From the NCBI GenBank assembly GCA_965207535.1, contig CBDBMR010000009.1:8927-72926 (forward strand): DNA of 64,000 nt, in the 5' to 3' direction. Shown here piece by piece: positions 7,850 through 17,459 of this stretch. Every line of letters begins with the position of its first letter. Position 1 is the first letter of the stretch. Made by a program: the position numbers and the translations under genes. Source of the stretch: JAJDXO01 sp965207535 (GTDB lineage Bacteria > Pseudomonadota > Alphaproteobacteria > Rhodospirillales > UBA2165). Below the pieces are notes generated by a model, which saw nothing but the letters and a program-made list of their open reading frames with translations, searched no databases and was not told the DNA's origin.

Positions 7850-9121
7850 ATGACCGAAACGACAACAGACATTCCCGCCCTGATGCGTCAAATCGGCGAT
7901 GCCGCCAAGGCGGCCGCCCAGGATTTGTTCACCGCCTCCACCGACGCCAAGAACCGGGCCCTGCGCGAAGCCGCCGCGAGTATCCGCGACAATGCGGCCG
8001 ATCTCAAAGCCGCCAACGACCTCGACATGGCGGGGGGCGAGAAGAAGGGCCTGACCGCGGCGCTCCTCGACCGGCTGAAACTCAACGACGACCGGATCGA
8101 GGGGATGGCCAAGGGCCTGGAGGACATCGCCGGCCTCGAGGATCCGGTGGGCACCAGGATCGCCGAATGGGACCGCCCTAACGGCCTCCATATCGAGCGG
8201 GTCCGCACGCCGCTCGGGGTCATCGGCATCATTTACGAATCGCGGCCCAACGTGACGGCGGATGCCGGCGGGCTTTGCCTCAAGTCGGGCAACGCCTCGA
8301 TCCTGCGGGGCGGATCGGAAAGTTTCCACTCGTCGGGCGCCATCCTTGCCTCCATGCAGGACGGGCTGCGCATGGCCAACCTGCCGGAGGCGTGCATTCA
8401 GATGGTCCCGACCACCGATCGGGCGGCCGTCGGCGAGATGCTGAAAATGGCGGAAACCATCGACGTGATCGTGCCCCGGGGCGGCAAGAGCCTCGTGCAA
8501 AGGGTGATGGACGAGGCGCGGGTGCCGGTGTTTTCACACCTGGAAGGCAACTGCCACATCTATGTGAACGAAGGTGCGAAGCCCGACATGGCCCGGGATA
8601 TCGTGGTCAACGGCAAAATGCGGCGGGTCAGCATTTGCGGCGCGACGGAGACGGTGCTGATCGACAGGACGGCCGCGCCCAATCATCTGCCGCACATTCT
8701 GGACGCCCTGTTCGATGCAGGCTGCGAAGTTCGCGGCGACGCCGACACCCGGAAGCTGGACAGCCGGGTGATTCCCGCCACCGAAGAGGACTGGGATACG
8801 GAATATCTCGACAGCATCGTTGCGGTGAAACAGGTCTCCGGCGTCGACGAGGCCATCGAGCACGTGAACCGCCACGGCACCGAACACACCGACGCCATCG
8901 TCACCGAGGACGCCGCGGCCGCCGACCGGTTCCTGACCGGCGTCAACAGCGCCATCGCGCTCCACAACGCCTCGACCCAGTTCGCCGACGGCGGCGAGTT
9001 CGGCATGGGCGCCGAGATCGGCATTGCCACCGGCAAGATGCACGCGCGCGGGCCGGTCGGCCTCGAGCAACTCACCACCTTCAAGTACGTGGTGCGCGGC
9101 AGCGGCCAGGTGCGGCCCTAG
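7850..9121 (+). CDS. proA: Gamma-glutamyl phosphate reductase
   Basis: A 423-residue protein of the aldehyde dehydrogenase superfamily. It has the ProA-specific ESRPNVTADAGGLCLKSGNA segment and the catalytic cysteine in VSICGATETVL. It reduces glutamyl-5-phosphate to the semialdehyde with NADPH, the step after ProB. The next gene, nadD, starts about 15 bp after its stop. Confidence 0.97.
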   Translation: MTETTTDIPALMRQIGDAAKAAAQDLFTASTDAKNRALREAAASIRDNAADLKAANDLDMAGGEKKGLTAALLDRLKLNDDRIEGMAKGLEDIAGLEDPVGTRIAEWDRPNGLHIERVRTPLGVIGIIYESRPNVTADAGGLCLKSGNASILRGGSESFHSSGAILASMQDGLRMANLPEACIQMVPTTDRAAVGEMLKMAETIDVIVPRGGKSLVQRVMDEARVPVFSHLEGNCHIYVNEGAKPDMARDIVVNGKMRRVSICGATETVLIDRTAAPNHLPHILDALFDAGCEVRGDADTRKLDSRVIPATEEDWDTEYLDSIVAVKQVSGVDEAIEHVNRHGTEHTDAIVTEDAAAADRFLTGVNSAIALHNASTQFADGGEFGMGAEIGIATGKMHARGPVGLEQLTTFKYVVRGSGQVRP

Positions 9122-9135
9122 GAAAGTCCGCGCTG

Positions 9136-9729
9136 TTGGCTCGTCCCCGCTGCATCGGATTGCTTGGCGGCTCGTTCAACCCCGCCCATCATGGTCACCG
9201 TCAGATCAGCCTTGAAGCTCTGGACCGTTTGGACCTCGACGAGGTGTGGTGGCTGGTGTCGCCGCAAAACCCCTTGAAGTCCGCCGACGGCCTCGCCGAC
9301 TATGACCGCCGCCTGGAGCACGCCGCCGAGATCGCCGGCCATCCCCGGATCATTGTCAGCGATATCGAGAAGGAATTGGGAACCCGCTACACCATCGACA
9401 CGATTGCCGCGCTGCGGGAACGGTTCGCCGGAGACCGGTTCGTGTGGCTGATGGGCGCGGACAATCTCTTGCAGTTTCCCAGGTGGAAACGCTGGCGCCA
9501 GCTGTTTCGCGCCATCCCCATTGCGATTTTTCCCAGGCCTACATATTCTAGACGTGCGTTGTCCGGAAGGGCGGCCCGCCGCTTCGCCCGTTATCGGGTA
9601 AGCGGTATCCGGGCCTCGAGCTTGGCTCTCATGAAGCCGCCCGCGTGGGTTTTCCTGCGCACCCGGCCCGACGCCGTATCGGCTACCCGCATCCGCGCCG
9701 AGGAGGAAGCGGATTGGCCGCCAATTTAG
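9136..9729 (+). CDS. nadD: Nicotinate-nucleotide adenylyltransferase
   Basis: A 197-residue protein. The nucleotidyltransferase motif LLGGSFNPAHHGHRQIS lies at the N-terminus and the (V)SATRIR motif near the C-terminus. No ATG or GTG lies in frame close to the family start, so translation probably begins at TTG 9136, or CTG 9133. The enzyme adenylylates nicotinate mononucleotide in NAD synthesis. It is followed closely by rsfS, the common nadD-rsfS pairing. Confidence 0.93.
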   Translation: MARPRCIGLLGGSFNPAHHGHRQISLEALDRLDLDEVWWLVSPQNPLKSADGLADYDRRLEHAAEIAGHPRIIVSDIEKELGTRYTIDTIAALRERFAGDRFVWLMGADNLLQFPRWKRWRQLFRAIPIAIFPRPTYSRRALSGRAARRFARYRVSGIRASSLALMKPPAWVFLRTRPDAVSATRIRAEEEADWPPI

Positions 9730-9734
9730 TCGTC

Positions 9735-10154
9735 GTGCAAGCAAAGGAGAAGATTGCCATAACCGACACCAAGGTCGAGCTTCCCACTCCAGATAACATG
9801 TTGGAGCTGATTGAAGCCTCTCTCGATGACGACAAGGCGCAGGACGTTGTGGTCATCGAACTCGCCGGCAAGACCGATTTCGCGGACTACATGGTTATTG
9901 CCACCGGCACCTCGCAACGCTTGGTCAACACCATGGCCCAGCACCTCCGGGAAAAACTCAAGGCCAAAGGCGTCAAAGGGATCTCCATCGAGGGGATACC
10001 TGCCTGCGACTGGGTATTGCTCGATGGCGGTGACGTCGTCGTGCATCTGTTCCGCCCGGAGTTCAGGGAGTTCTACGACCTGGAAAAGATCTGGGGCGAA
10101 CCGATGCGGCGCCCGCAGGCCAAACCGGCGCCGCAACCGGAACGGGTCGCCTGA
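9735..10154 (+). CDS. rsfS: Ribosome silencing factor (RsfS/YbeB/Iojap)
   Basis: The core reads LELIEASLDDDKAQDVVVIE, followed by DFADYMVIATGTSQRLV and WVLLDGGDVVVHLFRPEFREFYDLEKIW, all diagnostic of RsfS. RsfS binds L14 and blocks subunit joining in starvation. The start is uncertain: GTG 9735 gives 139 residues, an ATT at 9753 follows GGAG closely, and ATG 9798 would still retain the whole domain. It lies between nadD and rlmH. Confidence 0.93.
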   Translation: MQAKEKIAITDTKVELPTPDNMLELIEASLDDDKAQDVVVIELAGKTDFADYMVIATGTSQRLVNTMAQHLREKLKAKGVKGISIEGIPACDWVLLDGGDVVVHLFRPEFREFYDLEKIWGEPMRRPQAKPAPQPERVA

Positions 10155-10194
10155 TCTGGGCGCGCCCCGCCGACGCGCCGGGACGGACACCGAT

Positions 10195-10650
10195 ATGGAA
10201 ATTATTGTCGCCGCGGTCGGGCGCGCGAAAAGCGGCCCTGAACGCGAGATTTGCGACGCGTATGCCGGGCGGCTCACGACGCCCGTGAAACTGAAGGAGG
10301 TCGAGGAGCGGCGCCGGCTCCCGGCCGCCGAGCGGATGGCCAGCGAGGGAAAGAAGCTTCTCGATGCCCTGCCCGCCAAGGGGTTTGTCGTGGTCCTGGA
10401 TCGGACCGGCAGGGTGCTCTCCAGCGACGGCCTCGCCCGGAAAGTCGGCCAATGGATGGACGCCGGACATTCATCCCTCTCTTTTGTCGTCGGCGGCGCC
10501 GACGGGCTCGATGGCGCGGTACTCGACCGGGCGGATTTCAAACTATCCCTCGGCGCCTTGACTCTTCCCCATTTGCTGGCCCGCGCGGTGCTGATGGAGC
10601 AGCTCTATAGAGCGCAATGCATCCGGACCGGCCACCCCTATCACAAATAG
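10195..10650 (+). CDS. rlmH: 23S rRNA pseudouridine1915 N3-methyltransferase
   Basis: A 151-residue SPOUT methyltransferase. It starts MEIIVAAVGRAKSGPE and ends with the SAM-binding knot FVVGGADGLDG and the family C-terminus LYRAQCIRTGHPYHK. It methylates pseudouridine 1915 in helix 69 of 23S rRNA. It is encoded 40 bp after rsfS, the conserved pairing in proteobacteria. Confidence 0.97.
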   Translation: MEIIVAAVGRAKSGPEREICDAYAGRLTTPVKLKEVEERRRLPAAERMASEGKKLLDALPAKGFVVVLDRTGRVLSSDGLARKVGQWMDAGHSSLSFVVGGADGLDGAVLDRADFKLSLGALTLPHLLARAVLMEQLYRAQCIRTGHPYHK

Positions 10651-10682
10651 CCAGACGCGATCGTTGACCCTATATTGTCGCC

Positions 10683-12266
10683 ATGCCTGACACCGTAAAT
10701 CCCGAGAGCCGGCCAAGGCCCGTCGTCCTCTGTATTCTGGACGGCTGGGGCGATCGCGCGGACGGCGACGACAACGCCATTTTCCACGCCCGGACCCCCA
10801 ATTGGGACCGGATGAAGGATATCTACCCCTATTCGAAACTGCAGGCGTCCGCCCTGGAGGTGGGTCTGCCGGACGGGCAGATGGGAAATTCCGAGGTCGG
10901 CCATATGAACATCGGCGCCGGGCGGGTGGTCCTGCAGGACTTGCCGTTAATCGATCAGGCGGTCGCCGACGGGAGCCTCGCCCGGAACGAGCGCCTTGTA
11001 AGCCTGATGGACGCGCTCAAGGAATCCGGCGGGCACTGTCACCTCATGGGACTTTTGTCGCCGGGCGGCGTCCATTCCCACCAGGACCACATGGCGGCGC
11101 TCGCCAACATTGTCGCCGATGCCGGAATCGACGTCGTCATCCACGGATTTCTGGATGGCCGGGACACCCCGCCCTCCAGCGCCAAGGCGTTCGTCGAGAC
11201 ATTTCTCACCGATGTGGCCAGCAGCGGACGGGTGCGCATCGGCACCATCGGCGGCCGCTACTACGCCATGGACCGGGACAAGCGCTGGGACCGGGTCGAA
11301 CTGGCCTACAACTGCCTGGTCGACGGTGCCGGCGAAACGGCGCCGGGCGCAATCGCCGCCATTGAACAAGGCTACGCCAATGATGCGACCGACGAGTTTG
11401 TTCCGCCGACAGCCATCGAGGGCTACGCCGGCATGGCCGACGGTGACGCTATCCTGATGGCCAACTTCCGGGCTGACCGGGTGCGGGAAATTTTGACGGC
11501 CCTGGCCGATCCCTCCTTTGACGGATTCGCGCGAGCGCGCACCGTCGATTTCGCCGCCCGCCGGGGAATGACCGAATACTCGGCCGAGTTGAACGAATTC
11601 CTCAAGGCCCTGTTCCCCCAGCGTCCTCTCGACAACATTTTGGGCGAGATCGTCGCCGACCAGGGCATGACCCAGCTTCGCATCGCCGAAACCGAGAAGT
11701 ACGCCCACGTGACGTTCTTCTTCAATGGCGGCGAAGAGAAGATGTTCGACGGCGAGGAACGCATCCTCATCCCCTCGCCCAAGGTGGCGACCTACGATCT
11801 GCAGCCCGAGATGTCGGCCCCCGAAGTGACCGACAAGCTGGTGACGGAAATCGCGAGCGGCAAATTCGACCTCATCGTGGTCAACTACGCCAATGGGGAC
11901 ATGGTCGGGCACACCGGGGTCTTCGACGCGGCAGTCAAGGCGGCCGAAACCGTCGACGCCTGCCTCGGCCGGCTCGAAGAGGCGGTCACGGCCGCCGGCG
12001 GGACCATGCTGATCACCGCCGATCACGGCAACGCCGAGCGGATGTTCGACCACGAATCCGGCCAGCCGCACACGGCGCACACGACCCAGCCGGTTCCGTT
12101 CATCATGGTACAGCCGCCGGCCGGAGCCGGCGCACTGAAGGACGGCGTACTGGCCGATATCGCGCCGACCATCCTGACCCTCATGGGGCTGGCCCAGCCC
12201 GCCGAGATGACCGGCACCAGCCTCGTCGACATGGCGGACGCGCCCGAGACCCATGCGGCGGAATAG
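10683..12266 (+). CDS. gpmI: 2,3-bisphosphoglycerate-independent phosphoglycerate mutase
   Basis: A 527-residue member of the alkaline phosphatase superfamily. The metal site is announced by ILDGWGDR near the N-terminus, the catalytic serine lies in MGNSEVGHMNIGAG, and late metal ligands lie in TADHGNAE and QPHTAHT. It interconverts 3- and 2-phosphoglycerate in the cytoplasm and needs manganese rather than the bisphosphate cofactor. The 3' end overlaps the envC-like gene by 14 bp. Confidence 0.97.
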   Translation: MPDTVNPESRPRPVVLCILDGWGDRADGDDNAIFHARTPNWDRMKDIYPYSKLQASALEVGLPDGQMGNSEVGHMNIGAGRVVLQDLPLIDQAVADGSLARNERLVSLMDALKESGGHCHLMGLLSPGGVHSHQDHMAALANIVADAGIDVVIHGFLDGRDTPPSSAKAFVETFLTDVASSGRVRIGTIGGRYYAMDRDKRWDRVELAYNCLVDGAGETAPGAIAAIEQGYANDATDEFVPPTAIEGYAGMADGDAILMANFRADRVREILTALADPSFDGFARARTVDFAARRGMTEYSAELNEFLKALFPQRPLDNILGEIVADQGMTQLRIAETEKYAHVTFFFNGGEEKMFDGEERILIPSPKVATYDLQPEMSAPEVTDKLVTEIASGKFDLIVVNYANGDMVGHTGVFDAAVKAAETVDACLGRLEEAVTAAGGTMLITADHGNAERMFDHESGQPHTAHTTQPVPFIMVQPPAGAGALKDGVLADIAPTILTLMGLAQPAEMTGTSLVDMADAPETHAAE

Positions 12267-13497
12267 AACCCCCGCGCTCAAAATCATTCCGTTGCTCCTG
12301 TTCGGCCTTGCCGCGCCCATTGCGGCGGCGGCGCAGAATGTCGGCGGCGGCCTGGAAGAAGCCGAGCAGGAACTCCAACGAAGCAAGTCCAAGAGCAGGT
12401 CGCTCGACCGGCAGGACGAGCGGCTCGGCCGGGAGTTGGGCCAACTCCGTCGCGCGCGTGTCGTCGCCGCGCGCCAGATCCAGGCGCTTGAAACCAAGAT
12501 CAACCAGTTGGAAACCGAAGTCCGGGAACTCGATGCGGCGGAAGGGGTCAAAAACGCGCTGCTGGCCGACCGGCGCGCCCAATATGCGCAGGTGCTCTCG
12601 GCCATTCACCGGTTGTCGCTGGTCCCGCCCGAGGCGGTCGTGGTTCAGCCGTTGAAGCCCGCCGATTTGGTCCGCACGGCCATTTTGCTGCAATCCACGG
12701 TGCCGCGGCTGCACGATCAGGCCTCGCGGATTCGCGACGATCTGTTGGCTCTTGACGAAACCCGCGATCACATCCTGGAGAGCCGCCGCCGGCTGGAGGA
12801 TGCCCGGAAGGAGATCGATGCGCAGCGCGGCAGGCTGGCCTCGCTGCAGTTGGAGAAGAGCCGTGAGCGCGATGAGATCGCCGCCGCCCGGCGGGCCGAG
12901 GCCAAACGCCTGGCGGCCCTGACGGCAAAAGTCACCGATCTTCGGGACCTGTTCCGCAAGCTGGAGGCGGACCGGGAGCGGGCACTCCCGGCGGCGCCGC
13001 AACCCGAACCCCGGGCACAACCCGGGATACCGGCCGAAAACGACGCTGGACACCCGGCCGCCGCGAGGCCGGCGGAGACCGCCCTCTGGTCCCGGCGCCC
13101 GATTTCGCTGGCCAAGGGACGGCTGCCGTCGCCCGTGGTTGGCAGGGTCAAGGGCCGCTATGGGGAGGTGATTCGCCCCGGAATCACCCGAAAGGGCATC
13201 GAGATCGAAACCGCCGCCAGGGCCCAGGTCGTGGCGCCCTATGACGGCAAGGTGGTTTTTGCCGGGAATTTCAGGGGTTACGGGGAGCTATTGATCATCG
13301 AACACAGCGAAGGATATCATAGCCTGCTTGCGGGGATGACCCGCATCGACGGCACACCGGGACAGTGGCTATTGGCAGGCGAACCGGTGGGCGTCATGGG
13401 ACCGGCGGCTGAGGAGAAGCCGTCGCTGTATGTCGAATTTCGACGGAAGGGGCAGCCCATCAACCCCCTTCCTTGGCTCGTAGCTCAGACAAAGTAA
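12253..13497 (+). CDS. EnvC-like murein hydrolase activator (degenerate LytM/M23 domain)
   Basis: A 414-residue protein. A signal-like N-terminus (KIIPLLLFGLAAPIAAAAQ) is followed by a long coiled coil (about residues 30-240, rich in E/R/L heptads), a proline-rich linker and a C-terminal LytM domain. The zinc ligands of active M23 peptidases are not conserved: RKGIEIE stands where HxGxD is expected, YHSLLAG where HxH-type residues occur, and LYVEFR for LHFE. It is therefore probably a periplasmic activator of amidases in septum splitting rather than a peptidase. It sits directly upstream of ctpA, the conserved order. Confidence 0.9.
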   Translation: MRRNRTPALKIIPLLLFGLAAPIAAAAQNVGGGLEEAEQELQRSKSKSRSLDRQDERLGRELGQLRRARVVAARQIQALETKINQLETEVRELDAAEGVKNALLADRRAQYAQVLSAIHRLSLVPPEAVVVQPLKPADLVRTAILLQSTVPRLHDQASRIRDDLLALDETRDHILESRRRLEDARKEIDAQRGRLASLQLEKSRERDEIAAARRAEAKRLAALTAKVTDLRDLFRKLEADRERALPAAPQPEPRAQPGIPAENDAGHPAAARPAETALWSRRPISLAKGRLPSPVVGRVKGRYGEVIRPGITRKGIEIETAARAQVVAPYDGKVVFAGNFRGYGELLIIEHSEGYHSLLAGMTRIDGTPGQWLLAGEPVGVMGPAAEEKPSLYVEFRRKGQPINPLPWLVAQTK

Positions 13498-13506
13498 GGC
13501 GAAAAC

Positions 13507-14778
13507 ATGAAAAAGGTTTTCATCCCGGCACTGATCGCGGCATTGGCCGTTACCCTGTTGATCGGCTCCCCGGCGGCGGCCGATACGAAGAACAATGCCG
13601 ACACCTATCGTCTCCTCAACCTGTTCGGCGATGTGTTCGAACGGGTGCGGGCCGAATATGTGGAGGAAGTTTCGGATGAGGAACTGATCGAAGCGGCCAT
13701 TACCGGCATGCTGACATCTCTGGATCCCCACTCCAGCTACCTCAATGCCAAGAACTTCAAGGACATGCAGGTCCAGACCCGCGGCAAGTTCGGCGGACTG
13801 GGCATCGAAGTGACCATGGAAAACGGCTTCGTCAAGGTGGTCTCGCCCATCGATGACACGCCCGCCGCGCGGAGCGGCATCAAGCCCGGCGATTTCATCA
13901 CTCACCTGGATGGCAAACCGGTCCTCGGGCTCACCCTTGGAGAGGCGGTGGAACTCATGCGGGGCAAGGTAGGCTCGGACATCAAACTGACCATCAAGCG
14001 CGAAAATACCGCGGCCTTCGACGTCACCATCACCCGAGCGGTGATACCGCTCCGGACGGTGCGCTCACGGGTCGAGGGCGACATCGCCTACGTCCGGATT
14101 TCGTCTTTCAGCCAACCGACGACCGACGGCCTCAAGAAGGCCATGGCGAAACTCAAGACCGAACTGGGCGACAAATTGAAAGGCGTGGTCCTCGATCTCC
14201 GCAACAATCCGGGCGGCCTCCTTGATCAGGCGGTCGGAGTCTCCGACGCGTTCCTGGAACAGGGTGAGATCGTCTCGACCCGCACCCGCGAGAAAGAGCA
14301 GCATCAACGGTTCAACGCCCGGCCCGGAGATTTGGCCGACGGCAAACCCATCGTCGTGCTGATCAACGGCGGTTCGGCTTCGGCTTCCGAGATCGTTGCC
14401 GGCGCCCTGCAGGACCACAAGCGGGCGATCATCCTCGGCACCAAATCCTTCGGGAAGGGTTCGGTGCAGACCATCATGCCGTTGGGCCGTCACGGCGCCA
14501 TGCGGTTGACCACGGCGCGTTACTACACGCCGTCGGGCAGGTCGATCCAGGCGGTCGGTATCGATCCCGATATCGCCGTCGAACAGGCCCGTGTCGAGCG
14601 GGTCGGCAACGGCCAGCGCCGCCGGGAATCGGACCTCCGCGGCGCGCTGCGGAACGAAGGCGAGGGCAATGGCGGCGCCCAACCCGCGCAGACGGAGGAG
14701 CGGCAGGACTTCCAGCTTCAGCGCGCCCTCGATCTGCTGCAGGGTGTGTCGCTGTTCAATCAGCTTCTGAAGGGATAA
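13507..14778 (+). CDS. ctpA: C-terminal processing protease (S41)
   Basis: A 423-residue protein with a signal peptide (VFIPALIAALAVTLLIGSPAAA), a PDZ domain (about residues 85-165, FGGLGIEVTMENG to LTIKRE) and an S41 core. The catalytic serine is in NGGSASASEIVAGALQ and the lysine in GTKSFGKGSVQT. It cleaves periplasmic proteins from their C-termini and in relatives controls peptidoglycan hydrolase levels, which fits its place behind the EnvC-like gene. Confidence 0.96.
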   Translation: MKKVFIPALIAALAVTLLIGSPAAADTKNNADTYRLLNLFGDVFERVRAEYVEEVSDEELIEAAITGMLTSLDPHSSYLNAKNFKDMQVQTRGKFGGLGIEVTMENGFVKVVSPIDDTPAARSGIKPGDFITHLDGKPVLGLTLGEAVELMRGKVGSDIKLTIKRENTAAFDVTITRAVIPLRTVRSRVEGDIAYVRISSFSQPTTDGLKKAMAKLKTELGDKLKGVVLDLRNNPGGLLDQAVGVSDAFLEQGEIVSTRTREKEQHQRFNARPGDLADGKPIVVLINGGSASASEIVAGALQDHKRAIILGTKSFGKGSVQTIMPLGRHGAMRLTTARYYTPSGRSIQAVGIDPDIAVEQARVERVGNGQRRRESDLRGALRNEGEGNGGAQPAQTEERQDFQLQRALDLLQGVSLFNQLLKG

Positions 14779-14853
14779 CCGTAAGAGGCACCGGCGCCCA
14801 CCCGACGAGCGGCCCCGGCCCGGCAGGCGCAATACCGCCCCGACCTTCCTGGA

Positions 14854-15342
14854 ATGTCCGACCCAAAACAGGAACAGCCCTATCGTCCCTGCGTCGGCAT
14901 CCTGATGTTCAATGACGAGGGCCGGGTGTTTGTCGGCAAGCGGATCGACACACCGGAACTCGCCTGGCAGATGCCGCAAGGCGGCATCGACGAGGGAGAG
15001 CCGCCCGATCGGGCGGCGCTGCGCGAGCTGGAAGAAGAGATCGGGACGGGAAACGTCGAGTTGGTGGCGGAAACGGAGGATTGGATCAATTACGACCTGC
15101 CCGGCGAGTTGGCCGGCAAGATGTGGAAGGGCCGGTATCGGGGACAGACCCAAAAGTGGTTCGCCGCGCGGTTTCTTGGCGCGGATACGGAAATCGATGT
15201 CCTGGGCGTTGCAAGGCCGGAATTCAACGATTGGCGGTGGGTGGGGCTAGATGAACTGCCGTCGCTGATCGTCCCCTTCAAGCGCGAGGTGTACGAACAG
15301 GTGGTTGCGGAATTCCGCGGAATCATCGTCAAATCCAATTAA
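14854..15342 (+). CDS. rppH: RNA pyrophosphohydrolase (Nudix)
   Basis: A 162-residue protein with the RppH N-terminus YRPCVGILMFNDEGRVFVGKR and a full Nudix box in GGIDEGEPPDRAALRELEEEIG, followed by WKGRYRGQTQKWF. It removes pyrophosphate from 5' triphosphate ends of mRNA and triggers decay. It is the last gene of the run that begins at obgE. Confidence 0.96.
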   Translation: MSDPKQEQPYRPCVGILMFNDEGRVFVGKRIDTPELAWQMPQGGIDEGEPPDRAALRELEEEIGTGNVELVAETEDWINYDLPGELAGKMWKGRYRGQTQKWFAARFLGADTEIDVLGVARPEFNDWRWVGLDELPSLIVPFKREVYEQVVAEFRGIIVKSN

Positions 15343-15588
15343 TTCCATGGCCGGAACGGTCGCATTCGGGGTTCACGGAAAATCGAGCGGTTTTCGCGGA
15401 CACGATGGTTGGCGGGGGGTGTCCATTGTGTTAAGACAGCGCGCTTTATTGCTGTTTTTTGGTGGAACGATCTGGTTTGATCGCCTGGAAAATCGACGCC
15501 GATTGACATTCCAAATTTAGAGATTTTTGCACGGACGACGCGGTCCTTGGGACCGCTTCGGTAAAAGTATCGTCGGGAGAACACGACA
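15343..15588 (+). other. Intergenic region before korA: weak terminator, possible promoter, hairpin
   Basis: No gene is visible here. ACAGC (15436-15440) and GCTGT (15451-15455) followed by T6 could form a weak terminator for rppH. A perfect TTGACA at 15503-15508 has only a poor -10 match 17 bp later. A hairpin GCGGTCC/GGACCGC (15540-15546, 15550-15556) lies in the probable korA leader, 30 bp before the ATG. Its role is unknown. Confidence 0.4.
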
Positions 15589-17457
15589 ATGGTAGGCACG
15601 GCCGCAGTTGCCCTGGAAGAGCCAATCCGCGAGGAGGTGGAGGACGTCGTCATCCGCTTCGCCGGGGACTCGGGCGACGGCATTCAGATTACGGGGGGTC
15701 AGTTCACCCAAACCACCGCGCTGGCCGGAAACGATCTCGCAACCTTCCCGGATTTTCCGGCCGAGATCAGGGCGCCCGCCGGCACGACCTTCGGGGTTTC
15801 GGCCTTCCAAATTCATTTCGGATCCCGCGACATCAAGACCGCCGGCGATGCGCCGGACGTGCTGGTTGCGCTGAACCCGGCGGCGCTGAAGGTCAACCTC
15901 GGCGATTTGCGGGATGGCGGCCTGATCGTCGCGGATACCGGCGCGTTCACCGACCGGAACCTGAAAAAGGCCGGCTTCGACGAGAACCCGCTCGAAAATG
16001 ACAGTCTCGCCAACTACCGGGTCGTCGCCATCGATGTTTCCAAAAACACATTGGAAGCCGTCAAGGATGAGGGCCTCAGCCAGAAGGAAGCGCTTCGCTG
16101 CAAGAACATGTGGACGCTGGGCCTGGTCTATTGGCTCTACGACCGCGACCGCAAACCGACGTTCGACTGGCTGACCGGCAAGTTCAAGAGCCGCCCTGAA
16201 ATCGCCAACGCCAATATTGCCGCCGTGAATGCGGGCCATGCGTTCGGCGAAACCATGGAAGTATCCGACGGCGGGGTCGCCTATTCGGTCTCGGCGGCCG
16301 AAATCGATCCCGGCCTTTATCGAACGGTTACCGGGATCGAGGCGCTCTCCTGGGGTCTGATCGCCGGCTCTCAATCGACCCAGCTCGACTTGTTTTTTGC
16401 CGGCTACCCGATCACACCGGCCTCGTCGGTGCTTCACACGCTTTCGCGACTCAAGGAATTCGGCGTCATCACATTCCAGGCCGAGGACGAAATCGCCGCC
16501 GTCTGTTCGGCCATCGGCGCGTCCTATGCCGGGAATCTCGGCGTGACGGCGAGTTCCGGCCCGGGCATCGCGCTCAAGACCGAAGCCATCGGCCTCGCCA
16601 TCTCCGTGGAACTGCCCCTCGTGGTGATCAACGTCCAGCGCGCGGGCCCATCGACCGGCATGCCGACGAAGACCGAACAATCCGACCTGCATCAGGCGGT
16701 CTATGGCCGAAACGCGGACAGCCCGCTCGCGGTCATCGCGGCCAAGTCGCCCGCCGATTGCTTCGAGGTCGCCATCGAGGCGGCCCGGATCGCGACCAAG
16801 TACATGACCCCGGTGATGCTGCTGGCCGACGGCTATCTCGCCAACGCGTCGGAACCGTGGCGGATCCCCGACGCGACAGCCATCGAAGCCAACCCGGTTT
16901 CCTTCCATACCGACCCGGATGACTTCCATCCCTTCCTGCGGGATGAAACCACCATGTCGCGCGCGTGGGCGGTTCCGGGAACGCCGGGCCTCGAGCACCG
17001 GATCGGCGGAATCGAGAAGTCCTATTCCACGGGCAACATCTCCTACGAGCCCGAGAACCACCAGAAAATGACCGACACCCGCAATGCCAAAATCGACGGC
17101 ATCGCCAAGGACATCCCGGACCAGACGGTGGAACTGGGCGGCCAAGGCGGCAAGATGGCGCTGGTCGGCTGGGGCTCGACATATGGTCCGATCAACCGCG
17201 CGGTTCAGATCCTGCGCGCGGACGGCCACGACGTGTCCCACATCCATATCCGTCACATCTGGCCGCTGCCCGCCAACCTGGAGAGCCTGCTCGGCGGCTA
17301 CGAGCAGGTCCTGGTTCCGGAAATGAACACCGGTCAGCTGCTGACCGTCCTGCGGAGCGAGTACCTGCTGCCCGCCGAGGGCCTGAACAAGGTTTCCGGC
17401 CAACCGTTCAAAGTCGCCGAAATTGTCGACGCAGTCCGCGGCCGGCTGGAGAAATAG
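15589..17457 (+). CDS. korA: 2-oxoglutarate:ferredoxin oxidoreductase, alpha subunit (gamma-alpha fusion)
   Basis: A 622-residue protein. Residues about 20-200 are the gamma domain (IRFAGDSGDGIQITGGQF) and the rest is the alpha domain (FAGYPITPASSVLH, AIGASYAGNLGVTASSGPG). A GGGAGA ribosome binding site lies 9 bp before the ATG. With KorB it catalyses CoA-dependent oxidative decarboxylation of 2-oxoglutarate to succinyl-CoA with ferredoxin as acceptor. The 2-oxoglutarate assignment comes from the two-subunit architecture with a fused gamma domain. Related 2-oxoacid substrates cannot be excluded by eye. Confidence 0.88.
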   Translation: MVGTAAVALEEPIREEVEDVVIRFAGDSGDGIQITGGQFTQTTALAGNDLATFPDFPAEIRAPAGTTFGVSAFQIHFGSRDIKTAGDAPDVLVALNPAALKVNLGDLRDGGLIVADTGAFTDRNLKKAGFDENPLENDSLANYRVVAIDVSKNTLEAVKDEGLSQKEALRCKNMWTLGLVYWLYDRDRKPTFDWLTGKFKSRPEIANANIAAVNAGHAFGETMEVSDGGVAYSVSAAEIDPGLYRTVTGIEALSWGLIAGSQSTQLDLFFAGYPITPASSVLHTLSRLKEFGVITFQAEDEIAAVCSAIGASYAGNLGVTASSGPGIALKTEAIGLAISVELPLVVINVQRAGPSTGMPTKTEQSDLHQAVYGRNADSPLAVIAAKSPADCFEVAIEAARIATKYMTPVMLLADGYLANASEPWRIPDATAIEANPVSFHTDPDDFHPFLRDETTMSRAWAVPGTPGLEHRIGGIEKSYSTGNISYEPENHQKMTDTRNAKIDGIAKDIPDQTVELGGQGGKMALVGWGSTYGPINRAVQILRADGHDVSHIHIRHIWPLPANLESLLGGYEQVLVPEMNTGQLLTVLRSEYLLPAEGLNKVSGQPFKVAEIVDAVRGRLEK

Positions 17458-17459
17458 AC

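Noticed and set aside
15517..17403. A 628-codon antisense frame over korA
   Set aside because: The korA product is a full family member with a good ribosome binding site. The antisense product is Arg/Gly/Asp-rich with no domain.
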